Shown here: in pieces, positions 30,553-42,517 of the stretch | Layout of the letters: every line of letters begins with the position of its first letter | How positions within the stretch are numbered: the stretch's first letter is position 1 | Assembly: GCF_016862215.1 (NCBI RefSeq) | Contig: NZ_BOMN01000043.1 | Span: forward strand, 1-44,549 | DNA length: 44,549 nt | Source: Winogradskya humida | Lineage (GTDB): Bacteria > Actinomycetota > Actinomycetes > Mycobacteriales > Micromonosporaceae | Reading direction: 5' to 3' | Position numbers and translations under genes: made by a program | The notes under the pieces: generated by a model | Told to the model about the DNA's origin: nothing | Database searches by the model: none | What the model saw: the letters and a program-made list of their open reading frames with translations, nothing else

Positions 30553-30558
30553 TCCGCC

Positions 30559-31131
30559 GTGGCACCACCACGCGCAGACACCGAAACAGTTCCCGGCAAG
30601 GTCATTCTTTCGGGGTCCGACCTGCACAGGGTCGTCGACCGGATCGCGCACCAGATCCTCGAGAAGACCTCCGGCGCCACCGGCACGGTTCTCCTGGGAA
30701 TTCCGACCCGCGGCGTCCCGCTCGCCCACCGTCTGGCCGCCCGGATCCACGCCTTCGAGGGCATCGACATCCCGGTCGGCGCACTCGACATCACCCTCTA
30801 CCGCGACGACCTGCGGCTGCACGCGACCCGGGCCCTCGGCAGGACAGAAATCCCTGGTGACGGGCTTGACGGGCGGCGGGTGATCCTCGTCGACGACGTG
30901 CTGTTCTCCGGGCGTACGGTGCGAGCGGCCCTTGATGCTCTCAGCGATGTCGGCCGGCCGAGCTCGGTGCAGCTGGCCGTTCTCGTCGACCGCGGTCACC
31001 GCGAACTGCCCATTCGGGCCGACTACGTGGGCAAGAACATCCCCACCGCGCTGAGCGAGAAGGTGCGGGTGTCGCTCGCCGAGACCGACGACGGCGTCGA
31101 CGAGGTCAAGCTGTACGGAGACGCCGCATGA
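30559..31131 (+). CDS. pyrR: PyrR, bifunctional pyrimidine regulator / uracil phosphoribosyltransferase
   Basis: 190 residues of the type I phosphoribosyltransferase fold. The PRPP-binding loop is VILVDDVLFSGRTVRAA near residue 113, and GIPTRGVPLAHRLA the N-terminal conserved segment; DITLYRDDL is also typical. GTG 30559 is preferred: AAGGAGG ends six bases before it, and it starts the conserved protein. PyrR senses UMP/UTP and binds the leader of its own mRNA. The stop overlaps the pyrB ATG (ATGA). Confidence 0.95.
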   Translation: MAPPRADTETVPGKVILSGSDLHRVVDRIAHQILEKTSGATGTVLLGIPTRGVPLAHRLAARIHAFEGIDIPVGALDITLYRDDLRLHATRALGRTEIPGDGLDGRRVILVDDVLFSGRTVRAALDALSDVGRPSSVQLAVLVDRGHRELPIRADYVGKNIPTALSEKVRVSLAETDDGVDEVKLYGDAA

Positions 31132-32051
31132 TCAAGCATCTGAAGTCGGCCGCGGACCTCGACGCGGCGACAGCCACGCTGATCCTGGACACGGCGGGTG
31201 AGATGGCCGCCCTCGCGGGGCGTGAGGTCAAGAAGCTGCCGACCCTGCGCGGACGGACGGTGGTCAACCTCTTCTACGAGGACTCCACGCGTACCCGCAT
31301 CAGTTTTGAGGCCGCCGCCAAACGGCTCTCGGCGGACGTCATCAATTTTTCCGCGAAGGGCTCCAGCGTCTCGAAGGGTGAGAGCCTCAAGGACACCGCG
31401 CTCACCCTGCAGGCCATGGGCGCGGACGCGGTCGTCATCCGGCACCCCGCCTCAGGCGCGCCGCACCGGCTCGCCTCGTGGGTGGACGGTTCGGTCATCA
31501 ACGCCGGCGACGGTACGCACGAGCACCCGACGCAGGCGCTGCTCGACGCGTACACCATGCGGTCCAGGCTTGGAAAGATCGAAGGCCTCAAGGTCGCGAT
31601 CGTCGGTGACGTCCTGCACAGCAGGGTCGCCCGGTCGAACGTCCTGCTGCTCACCACGCTCGGCGCGCACGTCACCGTGGTCGGACCGCCGACGCTGATC
31701 CCGCTCGACGTCGCCGCCGCGCTGGCGCCGGGCATCAAGGTCACCTACGACCTGGACAGCGTGCTCGCGGACTCCGACGTCGTGATGATGCTGCGGGTCC
31801 AGACGGAGCGGATGCAGGACTCCTACTTCCCCTCGGCGCGCGAGTACAGCCGCCGCTATGGGCTCGACGCCCCGCGCATGCGCAAGCTGCCGGAGCACGC
31901 GATCGTCATGCACCCCGGCCCGATGAACCGCGGCATGGAGATCGCCCCGGAGGTCGCGGACTCGTCGCGCTCCACCATCGTTGAACAGGTTGCCAACGGC
32001 GTCAGCGCCCGGATGGCGGTTCTCTACCTTCTGCTCGGAGGCAAGGCATGA
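31128..32051 (+). CDS. pyrB: aspartate carbamoyltransferase, catalytic chain
   Basis: 307 residues; makes N-carbamoyl-aspartate, the first committed step of pyrimidine synthesis. The carbamoyl-phosphate motif is YEDSTRTRISFE near residue 47, SKGESLKDTALTL follows, the aspartate side includes HPTQALLDAYT, and the end has HPGPMNRGMEI. No regulatory chain pyrI is visible, as is normal in actinobacteria. Four-base overlaps join it to pyrR and pyrC. Confidence 0.97.
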   Translation: MIKHLKSAADLDAATATLILDTAGEMAALAGREVKKLPTLRGRTVVNLFYEDSTRTRISFEAAAKRLSADVINFSAKGSSVSKGESLKDTALTLQAMGADAVVIRHPASGAPHRLASWVDGSVINAGDGTHEHPTQALLDAYTMRSRLGKIEGLKVAIVGDVLHSRVARSNVLLLTTLGAHVTVVGPPTLIPLDVAAALAPGIKVTYDLDSVLADSDVVMMLRVQTERMQDSYFPSAREYSRRYGLDAPRMRKLPEHAIVMHPGPMNRGMEIAPEVADSSRSTIVEQVANGVSARMAVLYLLLGGKA

Positions 32052-33313
32052 CCTCGTACTTACTCAAAGGGGTCTCCGTCCTCGGCGGCTCACCGACCGA
32101 CCTGCTGATCAAGGACGGGGTGATCGCTTCCGGCGCAGGCAAGGCTGACGAGACGATCGACGCCACCGGCCTGGTCGCTCTGCCGGGGCTGGTCGACCTG
32201 CACACCCACCTGCGCGAACCCGGACGCGAGGACGCTGAGACGGTCGAGACCGGTTCGCGTGCCGCGGCGCTCGGCGGTTACACGGCGGTCTTCGCGATGG
32301 CCAACACCTCGCCGGTCGCCGACACCGCGGGCGTGGTCGAGCAGGTCTGGCGGCTGGGCCGCGAGGCCGGGCTGGTCGACGTCCAGCCGATCGGCGCGGT
32401 CACCGTCGGGCTCGCCGGCAAGCAGATGGCCGAGCTGGGCGCGATGGCGACCTCGGCCGCGAACGTGCGGATCTTCTCCGACGACGGGCACTGCGTCGCC
32501 GACCCCCGGCTGATGCGCCGCGCCCTGGAATACGTGAAGGCGTTCGACGGCATCATCGCCCAGCACGCCGAGGAGCCCCGGCTCACCGAGGGCGCGCAGA
32601 TGCACGAGGGCGAGGTGTCCACGCGGCTCGGCCTGACCGGCTGGCCCGCGGTCGCCGAGGAGGCGATCATCGCCCGCGACGTGCTGCTCGCCGAGCACGT
32701 GGGCAGCCGCCTGCACGTCTGCCACGTCTCCACCGCCGGCTCCGTCGAGGTGCTGCGCCAGGCCAAGGCCCGGGGCGTACGCGTCACCGCCGAGGTCACC
32801 CCGCACCACCTGCTGCTCACCGACGAGCTTGCGGCCAGCTACGACCCGGTCTACAAGGTCAACCCTCCGTTGCGTACGGCCAAGGATGTCGAGGCGCTGC
32901 GTCAGGCGCTGATCGAGGGCGTGATCGACATCGTCGCCACCGACCACGCGCCGCACGCCGTGGAGGACAAAGAGTGCGAATGGGCGTACGCCCGCCCGGG
33001 CATGGTCGGTCTGGAAACCGCCCTCCCGGTCGTGCTCAGCGTCCTCGGTGAGCAGTGGGAGCTGATCGCCGAACGGATGTCGCGGGCTCCGGCCCGGATC
33101 GCGGGTCTCACCGGGCACGGCACCGACCTCAGCCCCGGCTCGCCGGCCAACCTCACGCTGGTGGATCCGGCCGCGCGCCGGGTCGTGGACCCCGCCGAGC
33201 TGGCCAGCCGCAGCCGCAACACACCGTACGCGGGCACCACCCTGCCGGGTCGCATCGTCGCGACCTTCCTCCGGGGCGAGCCGACAGTCCTGGATGGGAA
33301 GGCAGTCAAGTGA
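32048..33313 (+). CDS. pyrC: dihydroorotase
   Basis: 421 residues, the long class I type. The metal-binding H52-x-H54 is in VDLHTHLREPGRED; further ligands lie in the segments around IIAQHAEEP and LHVCHVSTAG, and the catalytic Asp in IVATDHAPHAVEDKE. It closes carbamoyl-aspartate to dihydroorotate. In some bacteria this type forms a complex with PyrB. ATG overlaps the pyrB stop, and its own stop overlaps the carA GTG. Confidence 0.96.
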   Translation: MTSYLLKGVSVLGGSPTDLLIKDGVIASGAGKADETIDATGLVALPGLVDLHTHLREPGREDAETVETGSRAAALGGYTAVFAMANTSPVADTAGVVEQVWRLGREAGLVDVQPIGAVTVGLAGKQMAELGAMATSAANVRIFSDDGHCVADPRLMRRALEYVKAFDGIIAQHAEEPRLTEGAQMHEGEVSTRLGLTGWPAVAEEAIIARDVLLAEHVGSRLHVCHVSTAGSVEVLRQAKARGVRVTAEVTPHHLLLTDELAASYDPVYKVNPPLRTAKDVEALRQALIEGVIDIVATDHAPHAVEDKECEWAYARPGMVGLETALPVVLSVLGEQWELIAERMSRAPARIAGLTGHGTDLSPGSPANLTLVDPAARRVVDPAELASRSRNTPYAGTTLPGRIVATFLRGEPTVLDGKAVK

Positions 33314-34463
33314 ACACTCCGACGTTTGATGCATCGCGGCGTAGCCGCCCTGGTAACGCAGCAATTCTTGTGCTCGAGGATGGGCGCACATTCCACGGAG
33401 CCTCCTACGGCGCCGAGGGGGAGACGTTCGGTGAGGCTGTCTTCACCACCGGCATGACCGGCTATCAGGAGACGCTGACCGACCCGTCGTACCACCGGCA
33501 GGTCGTGGTCCAGACCGCACCGCAGATTGGTAACACCGGGGTCAACGGCGACGACGACGAGTCCTCGAAGATGTGGGTCGCCGGATACGTGGTCCGCGAC
33601 CCCGCCCGCCGCCCCTCCAACTGGCGCTCCACCGGCGACCTCGGTGAGCGGCTCGCCGCCGAGGGTGTCGTCGGCATCTCCGGCATCGACACCCGCGCCC
33701 TGACCCGCCACCTGCGCTCACGCGGCGCGATGCGGGTCGGCATCTCCACCGTGGAGCTCGACCCGGCGGCGCTGCGGGCCCGGGTCCTCGGCCAGCCCGA
33801 GATGACGGGTGCGGACCTGTCCGCCCAGGTCACCACGGACGCGCGATACACCGTCGACGCGGTCGGGGAGCACCGCTACACGGTCGCCGCCCTCGACCTG
33901 GGCATCAAGCGCAACGTGTCGCGCCGCCTCGCCGAGCGCGGTGTCACCACGCACATCTTCCCGGCGTCGACCTCGATCGAGGAGCTGCTCGCGGTCAGCC
34001 CCGACGCGGTCTTCCTCTCACCCGGCCCCGGCGACCCGGCGACCGCGGACGGCCCGGTCGCGCTGGCCCGTGAGGTCATGGCCAGGCGGGTGCCGCTGTT
34101 CGGCATCTGCTTCGGCAGCCAGATCCTCGGCCGCGCGCTGGGCTTCGGCACCTACAAGCTCGGGTACGGCCACCGCGGCATCAACCAGCCGGTGTTCGAC
34201 AAGACCACCGGCAAGGTCGAGGTGACCAGCCACAACCACGGCTTCGCGGTCGACGCACCGCTCAACACCGTGATCGACACCGACTTCGGCGGCGTCGAGG
34301 TCTCCCACGTGTGCCTCAACGACAACGTGGTCGAGGGCCTGCGGGCACTGGAAGTTCCCGCGTTCACCGTTCAGTACCACCCCGAAGCAGCAGCGGGCCC
34401 GCACGACGCGGACTACCTGTTCGACCGTTTCGTGGAGCTTGTCGAGAAGGTCGAGGCCCGCTG

Positions 34464-34464
<1 letters not shown>
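33310..34464 (+). CDS. carA: carbamoyl-phosphate synthase small subunit
   Basis: 384 residues; releases ammonia from glutamine for CarB. The N-terminal domain includes EAVFTTGMTGYQETLTDPSY; the class I amidotransferase domain has the nucleophilic Cys in FGICFGSQILGRALG and the His-x-Glu in QYHPEAAAGPHD. GHRGINQPV is conserved. Start GTG 33310 overlaps the pyrC stop (GTGA), and the final base of the stop is the first base of carB. Confidence 0.96.
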
Positions 34465-37768
<3,304 letters not shown>

Positions 37769-37772
<4 letters not shown>

Positions 37773-38773
37773 CGTTCTTCGAGACCGCCGTCCGCCCGGT
37801 GCTGTTCCGGGTGGGCGGCGGCGACGCCGAGCAGGCCCACGAGTTCACCCTCAAACGCCTGGCGGGCCTGAGCCCGACCGTGCGCGCGGTCCTGCGCCGG
37901 CGCTACGCGGTCAGCGCCCCCACCGAGGTGTTCGGGGTGCGCTTCCCGAACGCCGTGGGGCTGGCCGCCGGGATGGACAAGAACGGCGTCGCGCTGCCGT
38001 CGTGGCCCGCGCTCGGCTTCGGCTTCGTCGAGGTCGGCACGGTCACCGCGAAGCCGCAGCCCGGCAACGACCGGCCCCGGCTGTTCCGGCTGCGGGACTC
38101 CGAGGCCGTGATCAACCGGATGGGCTTCAACAACGAGGGGGCCGCCGCGCTGGCCGCCCGGCTGTCGGCGCTCGGTCCCATCGGCGTGCCGCTCGGCATC
38201 TCGCTGGGCAAGTCCAAGGTCACGCCGCTCGAGGAGGCGGTGCAGGACTATCTGGACTCGTACGAGCTGCTGCACGCGTACGCCGACTACATCGCGGTCA
38301 ACGTGTCGTCGCCGAACACCCCGGGGCTGCGGACGCTGCAGGACAAGTCGGCGCTCGCCTCGCTGCTCGGCGCGCTGGTCGGCAAGGTACCGGTGCTGGT
38401 GAAGATCGCTCCGGACCTGAGTGAGCCGGCCGTCGCGGAGCTGCTCGAGGTCTGCCTGGCGTACGGCGCGGCCGGGGTCATCGCCACCAACACCACGCTG
38501 AGCCGCGAGGGGCTCGCCGCGGCCGACCAGCCGCGGGCGGGGGAGGCGGGTGGCCTCTCCGGGCGGCCGCTGACCGAGCGGGCGCGCAAGATCGTGCACT
38601 TCGTCCATCAGGAGACCGGCGGGAAGCTGCCGATCATCGGCGTCGGCGGGATAACCGGGCCCGACGACGCGGCCCGCATGTTCGACGCGGGTGCGGCGCT
38701 GGTGCAGCTCTACACCGGGTTCATCTACCGAGGTCCGGGGCTCGTCAGAGCGGCCGCTCTCGCGCGGACCTGA
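37769..38773 (+). CDS. pyrD: dihydroorotate dehydrogenase, class 2
   Basis: 334 residues; oxidises dihydroorotate to orotate using membrane quinone. The class 2 N-terminal helix (ETAVRPVLFRVGGGDAEQAH) that lies on the membrane is present. FMN and substrate motifs are NAVGLAAGMDKNG, INRMGFNNEGAA and VNVSSPNTPGLR with the catalytic Ser; TGGLSGRPLTE-like GGLSGRPLTERA is also conserved. Last gene of the coupled pyr string: a terminator follows at once. Confidence 0.96.
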
Positions 38774-38774
38774 G

Positions 38775-38801
38775 AAAGCCCGGCTCCGGCCGGGCTTTTT
38801 T
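38775..38801 (+). terminator. rho-independent terminator after pyrD
   Basis: AAAGCCCGGC (38775-38784) and GCCGGGCTTT (38789-38798) form a perfect ten-base stem with a TCCG loop and run into T residues to 38801. It begins two bases after the pyrD stop, so pyrF needs its own promoter or read-through. Confidence 0.9.
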
Positions 38802-38925
38802 CTGCCCTTGGTCCGCTGTGCACGGGGGCCTTCACGGCGCTCCTGGGGCATCTGAGACGCCTTCGCATTACCAGTGACGCCGCTGCGGTGGTGTCCGCCA
38901 GCTGACACGAGAGGAAATCATCGAC

Positions 38926-39756
38926 ATGGAGAGCTTCGGGAGCCGGCTGCGCGCCGCTACGGACGCCAAGGGGCCGCTGTGCGTGGGCATCGATCCGCAC
39001 CCCGCTCTGCTCGCTCAGTGGGGTCTGGAAGACGACGTCGCCGGCCTGGAACGTTTCGCCTTTACGGTCGTCGAAGCACTGGCCGATCGGGTCGCCGTAC
39101 TGAAGCCGCAGTCGGCCTTCTTTGAGAGATTTGGGTCACGTGGCATCGCTGTCCTTGAGTCAACTATCCGACAGTCACGCCAGGCCGGTGTGCAGGTACT
39201 TCTTGACGTGAAGCGGGGTGACATCGGCTCGACGATGGCCGCTTACGCGAGTGCGTACCTCGATCCGGACAGTGCTCTTAGTGTTGACGCCATTACTGTG
39301 AGTCCCTATCTCGGAGTGGGCTCGCTGGCCCCCGCATTCGATCTTGCGACCGCTCACGGAGCCGGAGTCTTCGTCCTCGCGCTGACGTCAAATCCGGAAG
39401 GACCGGAGGTTCAGCACGCCGTCACCGCGGACGGGAGGACCGTCGCGCAGACCGTCATCGACGAGATTTCCCAGCTCAACGGGGGTGCGGACGGTCTCGG
39501 AAGTTTCGGTCTCGTGGTCGGCGCGACGATCGGGGAGACCGGCCACGACCTTTCCAAGGTCAACGGGCCGTTGCTCGCTCCGGGCCTCGGCGCGCAGGGC
39601 GGAGACCCCGCCGGACTGCGAGCGATCTTCGGCGAAAGTCTGCGGAACGTGCTGCCTTCGTACTCACGCGAGGTCCTCTCGGCGGGCCCCGATGTGGCCG
39701 CGCTGCAGGCCGCGGCGGATCGCGCTCAGGCCGCCTGCCGGGCCGTGATCGGGTGA
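38926..39756 (+). CDS. pyrF: orotidine 5'-phosphate decarboxylase, type 2
   Basis: 276 residues; last step to UMP. The type 2 (long) family signature is LDVKRGDIGSTMAAYAS with catalytic Lys96, plus CVGIDPHPALLAQWG and LKPQSAFFERFGSRG. GAGAGGAAA lies 10-12 bases before the ATG. Unlike its neighbours the gene has stretches of lower GC and common T- or A-ending codons (for example 39121-39180, about 52% G+C), so it may have a different history. A terminator separates it from pyrD. Confidence 0.95.
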   Translation: MESFGSRLRAATDAKGPLCVGIDPHPALLAQWGLEDDVAGLERFAFTVVEALADRVAVLKPQSAFFERFGSRGIAVLESTIRQSRQAGVQVLLDVKRGDIGSTMAAYASAYLDPDSALSVDAITVSPYLGVGSLAPAFDLATAHGAGVFVLALTSNPEGPEVQHAVTADGRTVAQTVIDEISQLNGGADGLGSFGLVVGATIGETGHDLSKVNGPLLAPGLGAQGGDPAGLRAIFGESLRNVLPSYSREVLSAGPDVAALQAAADRAQAACRAVIG

Positions 39757-39759
39757 AAC

Positions 39760-39776
39760 GGCCTGCCTAGCAGGCC
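39760..39776 (+). terminator. short hairpin after pyrF
   Basis: GGCCTGC (39760-39766) pairs with GCAGGCC (39770-39776) around CTA, four bases after the pyrF stop. No T-run follows, so it may be a weak terminator. Confidence 0.45.
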
Positions 39777-39807
39777 CGGGTCCACCGGGGTGAGGGGTAC
39801 CCCCACG

Positions 39808-39872
39808 TTGCCGAAAGCGCCATTGACCGCTAGTTTTCCCGGCGCCGGGAACCACATGCCCCTTTGGTTCCC
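39808..39872 (+). promoter_or_regulatory. ihf promoter with nested palindromes
   Basis: A good promoter lies at TTGCCG (39808-39813), 17 bases, TAGTTT (39831-39836). It runs into a perfect 16-base palindrome TTCCCGGCGCCGGGAA (39836-39851), whose right half is shared with a second inverted repeat, GGGAACCA (39847-39854) and TGGTTCCC (39865-39872), spacer ten. The result is three TTCCC/GGGAA half-sites across the expected transcription start. A repressor site, or a leader hairpin in the mRNA, would both fit. Confidence 0.5.
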
Positions 39873-39940
39873 TGGCACACCACGTTTCACAGAAGTGCCG
39901 GTATTGAACTACTGGCGCGATAGGGACCTGAGGAGAACTG

Positions 39941-40258
39941 GTGCCGCTCCCGTCACTGAGCCCCGAGCAGCGTAAAGCCGCGCTGGAGAAGGCTGCGGAG
40001 ATTCGTAAGGCCCGTGCTGAGCTGAAGGATCAGCTCAAGCAGGGCAAGACCACCCTCGCCGCCGTGCTCGACCGGGCCGAGGGCGACGACGTCGTCGGCA
40101 AGCTGAAGGTCTCGGCCGTGCTTCAGGCACTGCCGGGCATCGGCAAGATCCGGGCCACCCAGATCATGGAGAAGCTCAAGATCGCCGACAGCCGTCGCCT
40201 GCGTGGCCTTGGCGAGCAGCAGCGTAAGGCCCTCCTGGGGGAGTTCGCTGCGAACTGA
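39941..40258 (+). CDS. ihf: actinobacterial integration host factor (sIHF/mIHF)
   Basis: 105 residues; small nucleoid-associated protein found only in actinobacteria and unrelated to E. coli IHF. PLPSLSPEQRKAALEKAAE begins the long N-terminal helix, and LPGIGKIRATQIMEKLKI near residue 63 is the helix-two-turn-helix that grips DNA. It shapes the chromosome and affects development and antibiotic production in Streptomyces. The GTG at 39941 follows GAGGAGAA (39930-39937). Order ihf-gmk-rpoZ is the usual one. Confidence 0.95.
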   Translation: MPLPSLSPEQRKAALEKAAEIRKARAELKDQLKQGKTTLAAVLDRAEGDDVVGKLKVSAVLQALPGIGKIRATQIMEKLKIADSRRLRGLGEQQRKALLGEFAAN

Positions 40259-40284
40259 CTCTTCGGCTCGTGTAGTAATGAGCC

Positions 40285-40881
40285 GTGAGCATGGATGACG
40301 ACGCGCGCCCGGCAGCCCGCCTCACCGTCCTTTCCGGCCCCTCCGGGGTCGGCAAGGACAGCGTGATCGAGCTGATCCGGGCGCGCTCGCCATGGATCAA
40401 GTTGTCTGTGTCGGTGACGACCCGCAAGAAGCGCGACTACGAGACGGATGGCGAGCATTACCACTTCGTCACCCGTTCGGAGTTCCAGCGCCTCGTCGAG
40501 GGCGACCAGTTGCTCGAGTGGGCAGAATTCGCGGGGAACCTCTACGGGACCCCCCGGGCCCAGGTCGAAGGCTGGATCGCGCAGGGCCGCCCGGTCCTGT
40601 TGAAGATCGACTTGCAGGGGGCGCGCCAGGTGCGCGCCACGATGCCGGACGCACAGCTTGTATTCCTGGCCCCGCCGAGTGTGGAAGAACTCCGTCGCCG
40701 ACTTGTCGGCCGCGGAACCGATGACGAGGACACCATCCGCCGGCGCCTGGCGCACGCGGATGAGGAACTGGCCGCAGAGAAGGAGTTTGACCGGACGGTC
40801 GTGAACGACTTCGTCGAGCGTGCGGCCGATGAGCTGGTAGGATTGCTCGGTTCGTCATTTCTGACTCCCGAACAGCTTTAG
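40285..40881 (+). CDS. gmk: guanylate kinase
   Basis: 198 residues; phosphorylates GMP to GDP. The P-loop is LSGPSGVGKDSVI (residues 16-28), the GMP-binding segment SVSVTTRKKRDYETDGEHYH, and the lid is near ILEW/EFAGNLYGTP. Start GTG 40285; an ATG at 40291 is in frame. TAGTAA at 40273-40278, six bases upstream, could be the -10 of a leaderless transcript. Confidence 0.96.
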   Translation: MSMDDDARPAARLTVLSGPSGVGKDSVIELIRARSPWIKLSVSVTTRKKRDYETDGEHYHFVTRSEFQRLVEGDQLLEWAEFAGNLYGTPRAQVEGWIAQGRPVLLKIDLQGARQVRATMPDAQLVFLAPPSVEELRRRLVGRGTDDEDTIRRRLAHADEELAAEKEFDRTVVNDFVERAADELVGLLGSSFLTPEQL

Positions 40882-40893
40882 GTAGGTCAATTC

Positions 40894-41157
40894 GTGGGAA
40901 CCATCGCCAACCCCGAAGGCATCACCAACCCGCCGATCGACGAGCTGCTCGACAAGACCTCGTCGAAGTACTCGCTGGTGATCTTCGCGGCCAAGCGCGC
41001 CCGCCAGGTCAACGCGTACTACAGCCAGCTCGGTGAGGGCCTCCTCGAATACGTCGGTCCCCTCGTGGAGACCACGCCGCAGGAGAAGCCGCTCTCGATC
41101 GCGATGCGCGAGATCAACGCCGGGCTGCTCACCGCCGAGGCGACCGACAACCCCTGA
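40894..41157 (+). CDS. rpoZ: RNA polymerase omega subunit
   Basis: 87 residues, the normal size. GITNPPIDELLDKTSSKYSL then VIFAAKRARQVNAYYSQLGE is the omega signature; the rest (PLSIAMREINAGLLTAEA) is typical of actinobacteria. Omega helps fold and assemble the beta' subunit. GTG start, twelve bases after gmk, so the two are probably co-transcribed, and a terminator follows. Confidence 0.96.
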   Translation: MGTIANPEGITNPPIDELLDKTSSKYSLVIFAAKRARQVNAYYSQLGEGLLEYVGPLVETTPQEKPLSIAMREINAGLLTAEATDNP

Positions 41158-41173
41158 TCTCTGCCTTTCCAGG

Positions 41174-41210
41174 CCCGCGTCCGCTTGCTGCGGGCGCGGG
41201 TTGTTCATTT
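41174..41210 (+). terminator. rho-independent terminator after rpoZ
   Basis: CCCGCGTCCGC (41174-41184) pairs with GCGGGCGCGGG (41190-41200), one G-U wobble, loop TTGCT, then the T-rich TTGTTCATTT (41201-41210). It ends shortly before the coaBC ribosome-binding site, so coaBC is partly insulated. Confidence 0.8.
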
Positions 41211-41227
41211 GTGCGCGGGGGGTGTCC

Positions 41228-42463
41228 ATGGCCGAGGTCGTGCTCGGGGTGTGCGGCGGGATCGCCGCCTACAAGGCGTGCGAGCTGCTGCGCCTGTTCA
41301 CCGAGTCGGGGCACTCCGTTCGGGTGGTGCCCACCGCGTCCGCGCTGAAGTTCGTCGGCGCTCCCACCTGGGCGGCGCTGTCCGGCAAACCGGTCGCCAC
41401 CGAGGTCTGGGACGACGTGCACGAGGTGCCGCACGTGCGGATCGGGCGGGCCGCCGAGCTCGTGGTCGTCGCCCCCGCCACGGCGGACATGCTCGCCAAG
41501 GCCGCGCACGGTCTCGCCGACGACCTGCTCACCAACACGTTGCTGACCGCCACCTGCCCGGTCGTCTTCGCTCCGGCGATGCACACCGAGATGTGGGAGA
41601 ACCCTGCCACGCAGGCCAATGTGGCGACGCTGCGCTCGCGTGGGGCGATCGTCATCGAGCCGGCGGTGGGACGGCTCACCGGCGCCGACACGGGCAAGGG
41701 CCGGCTTTCCGACCCTGCCTCGATCTTCTCGACGGCCCTGCGTGTCCTGTCCCGACGAGTTCCTGATCTTGCGGGCCGTCACGTGGTTGTCACTGCCGGG
41801 GGCACTCGCGAACCACTCGACCCCGTCCGGTTCCTCGGCAATCGTTCCTCCGGCAAGCAGGGGTATGCGCTCGCTTCATCGGCCGTGGCGCGGGGCGCGC
41901 GGGTCACGCTGGTTGCGGCGAACGTCACTCTGCCCGTCCCGGCCGGCGTCGATCTGGTCACGGTTGGCACCACGGAGGAGCTCCGTAAGGCCACGGTTTC
42001 CGCCGCGGCGGACTCCGACGTCGTGGTGATGGCGGCCGCTCCCGCTGACTTCCGGCCCGCCTCGGTGGCCGAGAAGAAGATCAAAAAGAGCGACGACGGC
42101 GGCGTACCCGTGCTCGAACTGATCACCAACCCGGATATAGCGGCCGAGCTGGGCGCGGCCAAACGCCCAGGTCAGCTGCTTGTGGCCTTCGCGGCCGAGA
42201 CCCACGACGCGCTGGAGAACGCCCGCGGCAAGCTGGCCCGCAAACGCGCCGACCTGATCGTCGTCAACGAGGTCGGCACCGATCTCGTCTTCGGCGCCGA
42301 CGACAACACGGTGACCATTCTGGGCGCCGACGGAACCACCACCACGCTCGGTAAACTCCCCAAAGCCGATGTGGCTGATGCGATATGGGACGCGGTCGTG
42401 TTGCGGTTGGCCTCGCCGTTCGGCCACGATGGGACCCCGCAGGACCGGACCAGCGGTTCTTGA
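41228..42463 (+). CDS. coaBC: CoaBC, phosphopantothenoylcysteine synthetase/decarboxylase
   Basis: 411 residues, a fused coenzyme A enzyme. The N-terminal flavoprotein decarboxylase CoaC includes GVCGGIAAYKACELLRLF, HVRIGRAAELVVVAPATADM (catalytic His) and PAMHTEMW, here with His where E. coli has Asn, which I believe is usual in actinobacteria. The C-terminal synthetase CoaB starts near residue 180 (HVVVTAGGTREPLDPVRFL) and has FRPASVAEKKIKK. GGGGGG upstream supports ATG 41228. Also called dfp. Confidence 0.95.
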   Translation: MAEVVLGVCGGIAAYKACELLRLFTESGHSVRVVPTASALKFVGAPTWAALSGKPVATEVWDDVHEVPHVRIGRAAELVVVAPATADMLAKAAHGLADDLLTNTLLTATCPVVFAPAMHTEMWENPATQANVATLRSRGAIVIEPAVGRLTGADTGKGRLSDPASIFSTALRVLSRRVPDLAGRHVVVTAGGTREPLDPVRFLGNRSSGKQGYALASSAVARGARVTLVAANVTLPVPAGVDLVTVGTTEELRKATVSAAADSDVVVMAAAPADFRPASVAEKKIKKSDDGGVPVLELITNPDIAAELGAAKRPGQLLVAFAAETHDALENARGKLARKRADLIVVNEVGTDLVFGADDNTVTILGADGTTTTLGKLPKADVADAIWDAVVLRLASPFGHDGTPQDRTSGS

Positions 42464-42517
42464 GCGGTGGTGACTACACTGCCGCGGAACGAACCTTCGA
42501 CGAATCTGAGGAGCACC

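Noticed and set aside
42464..42517. SAM riboswitch before metK
   Set aside because: Only 54 bases separate coaBC and metK and no aptamer-like pairing pattern is visible.
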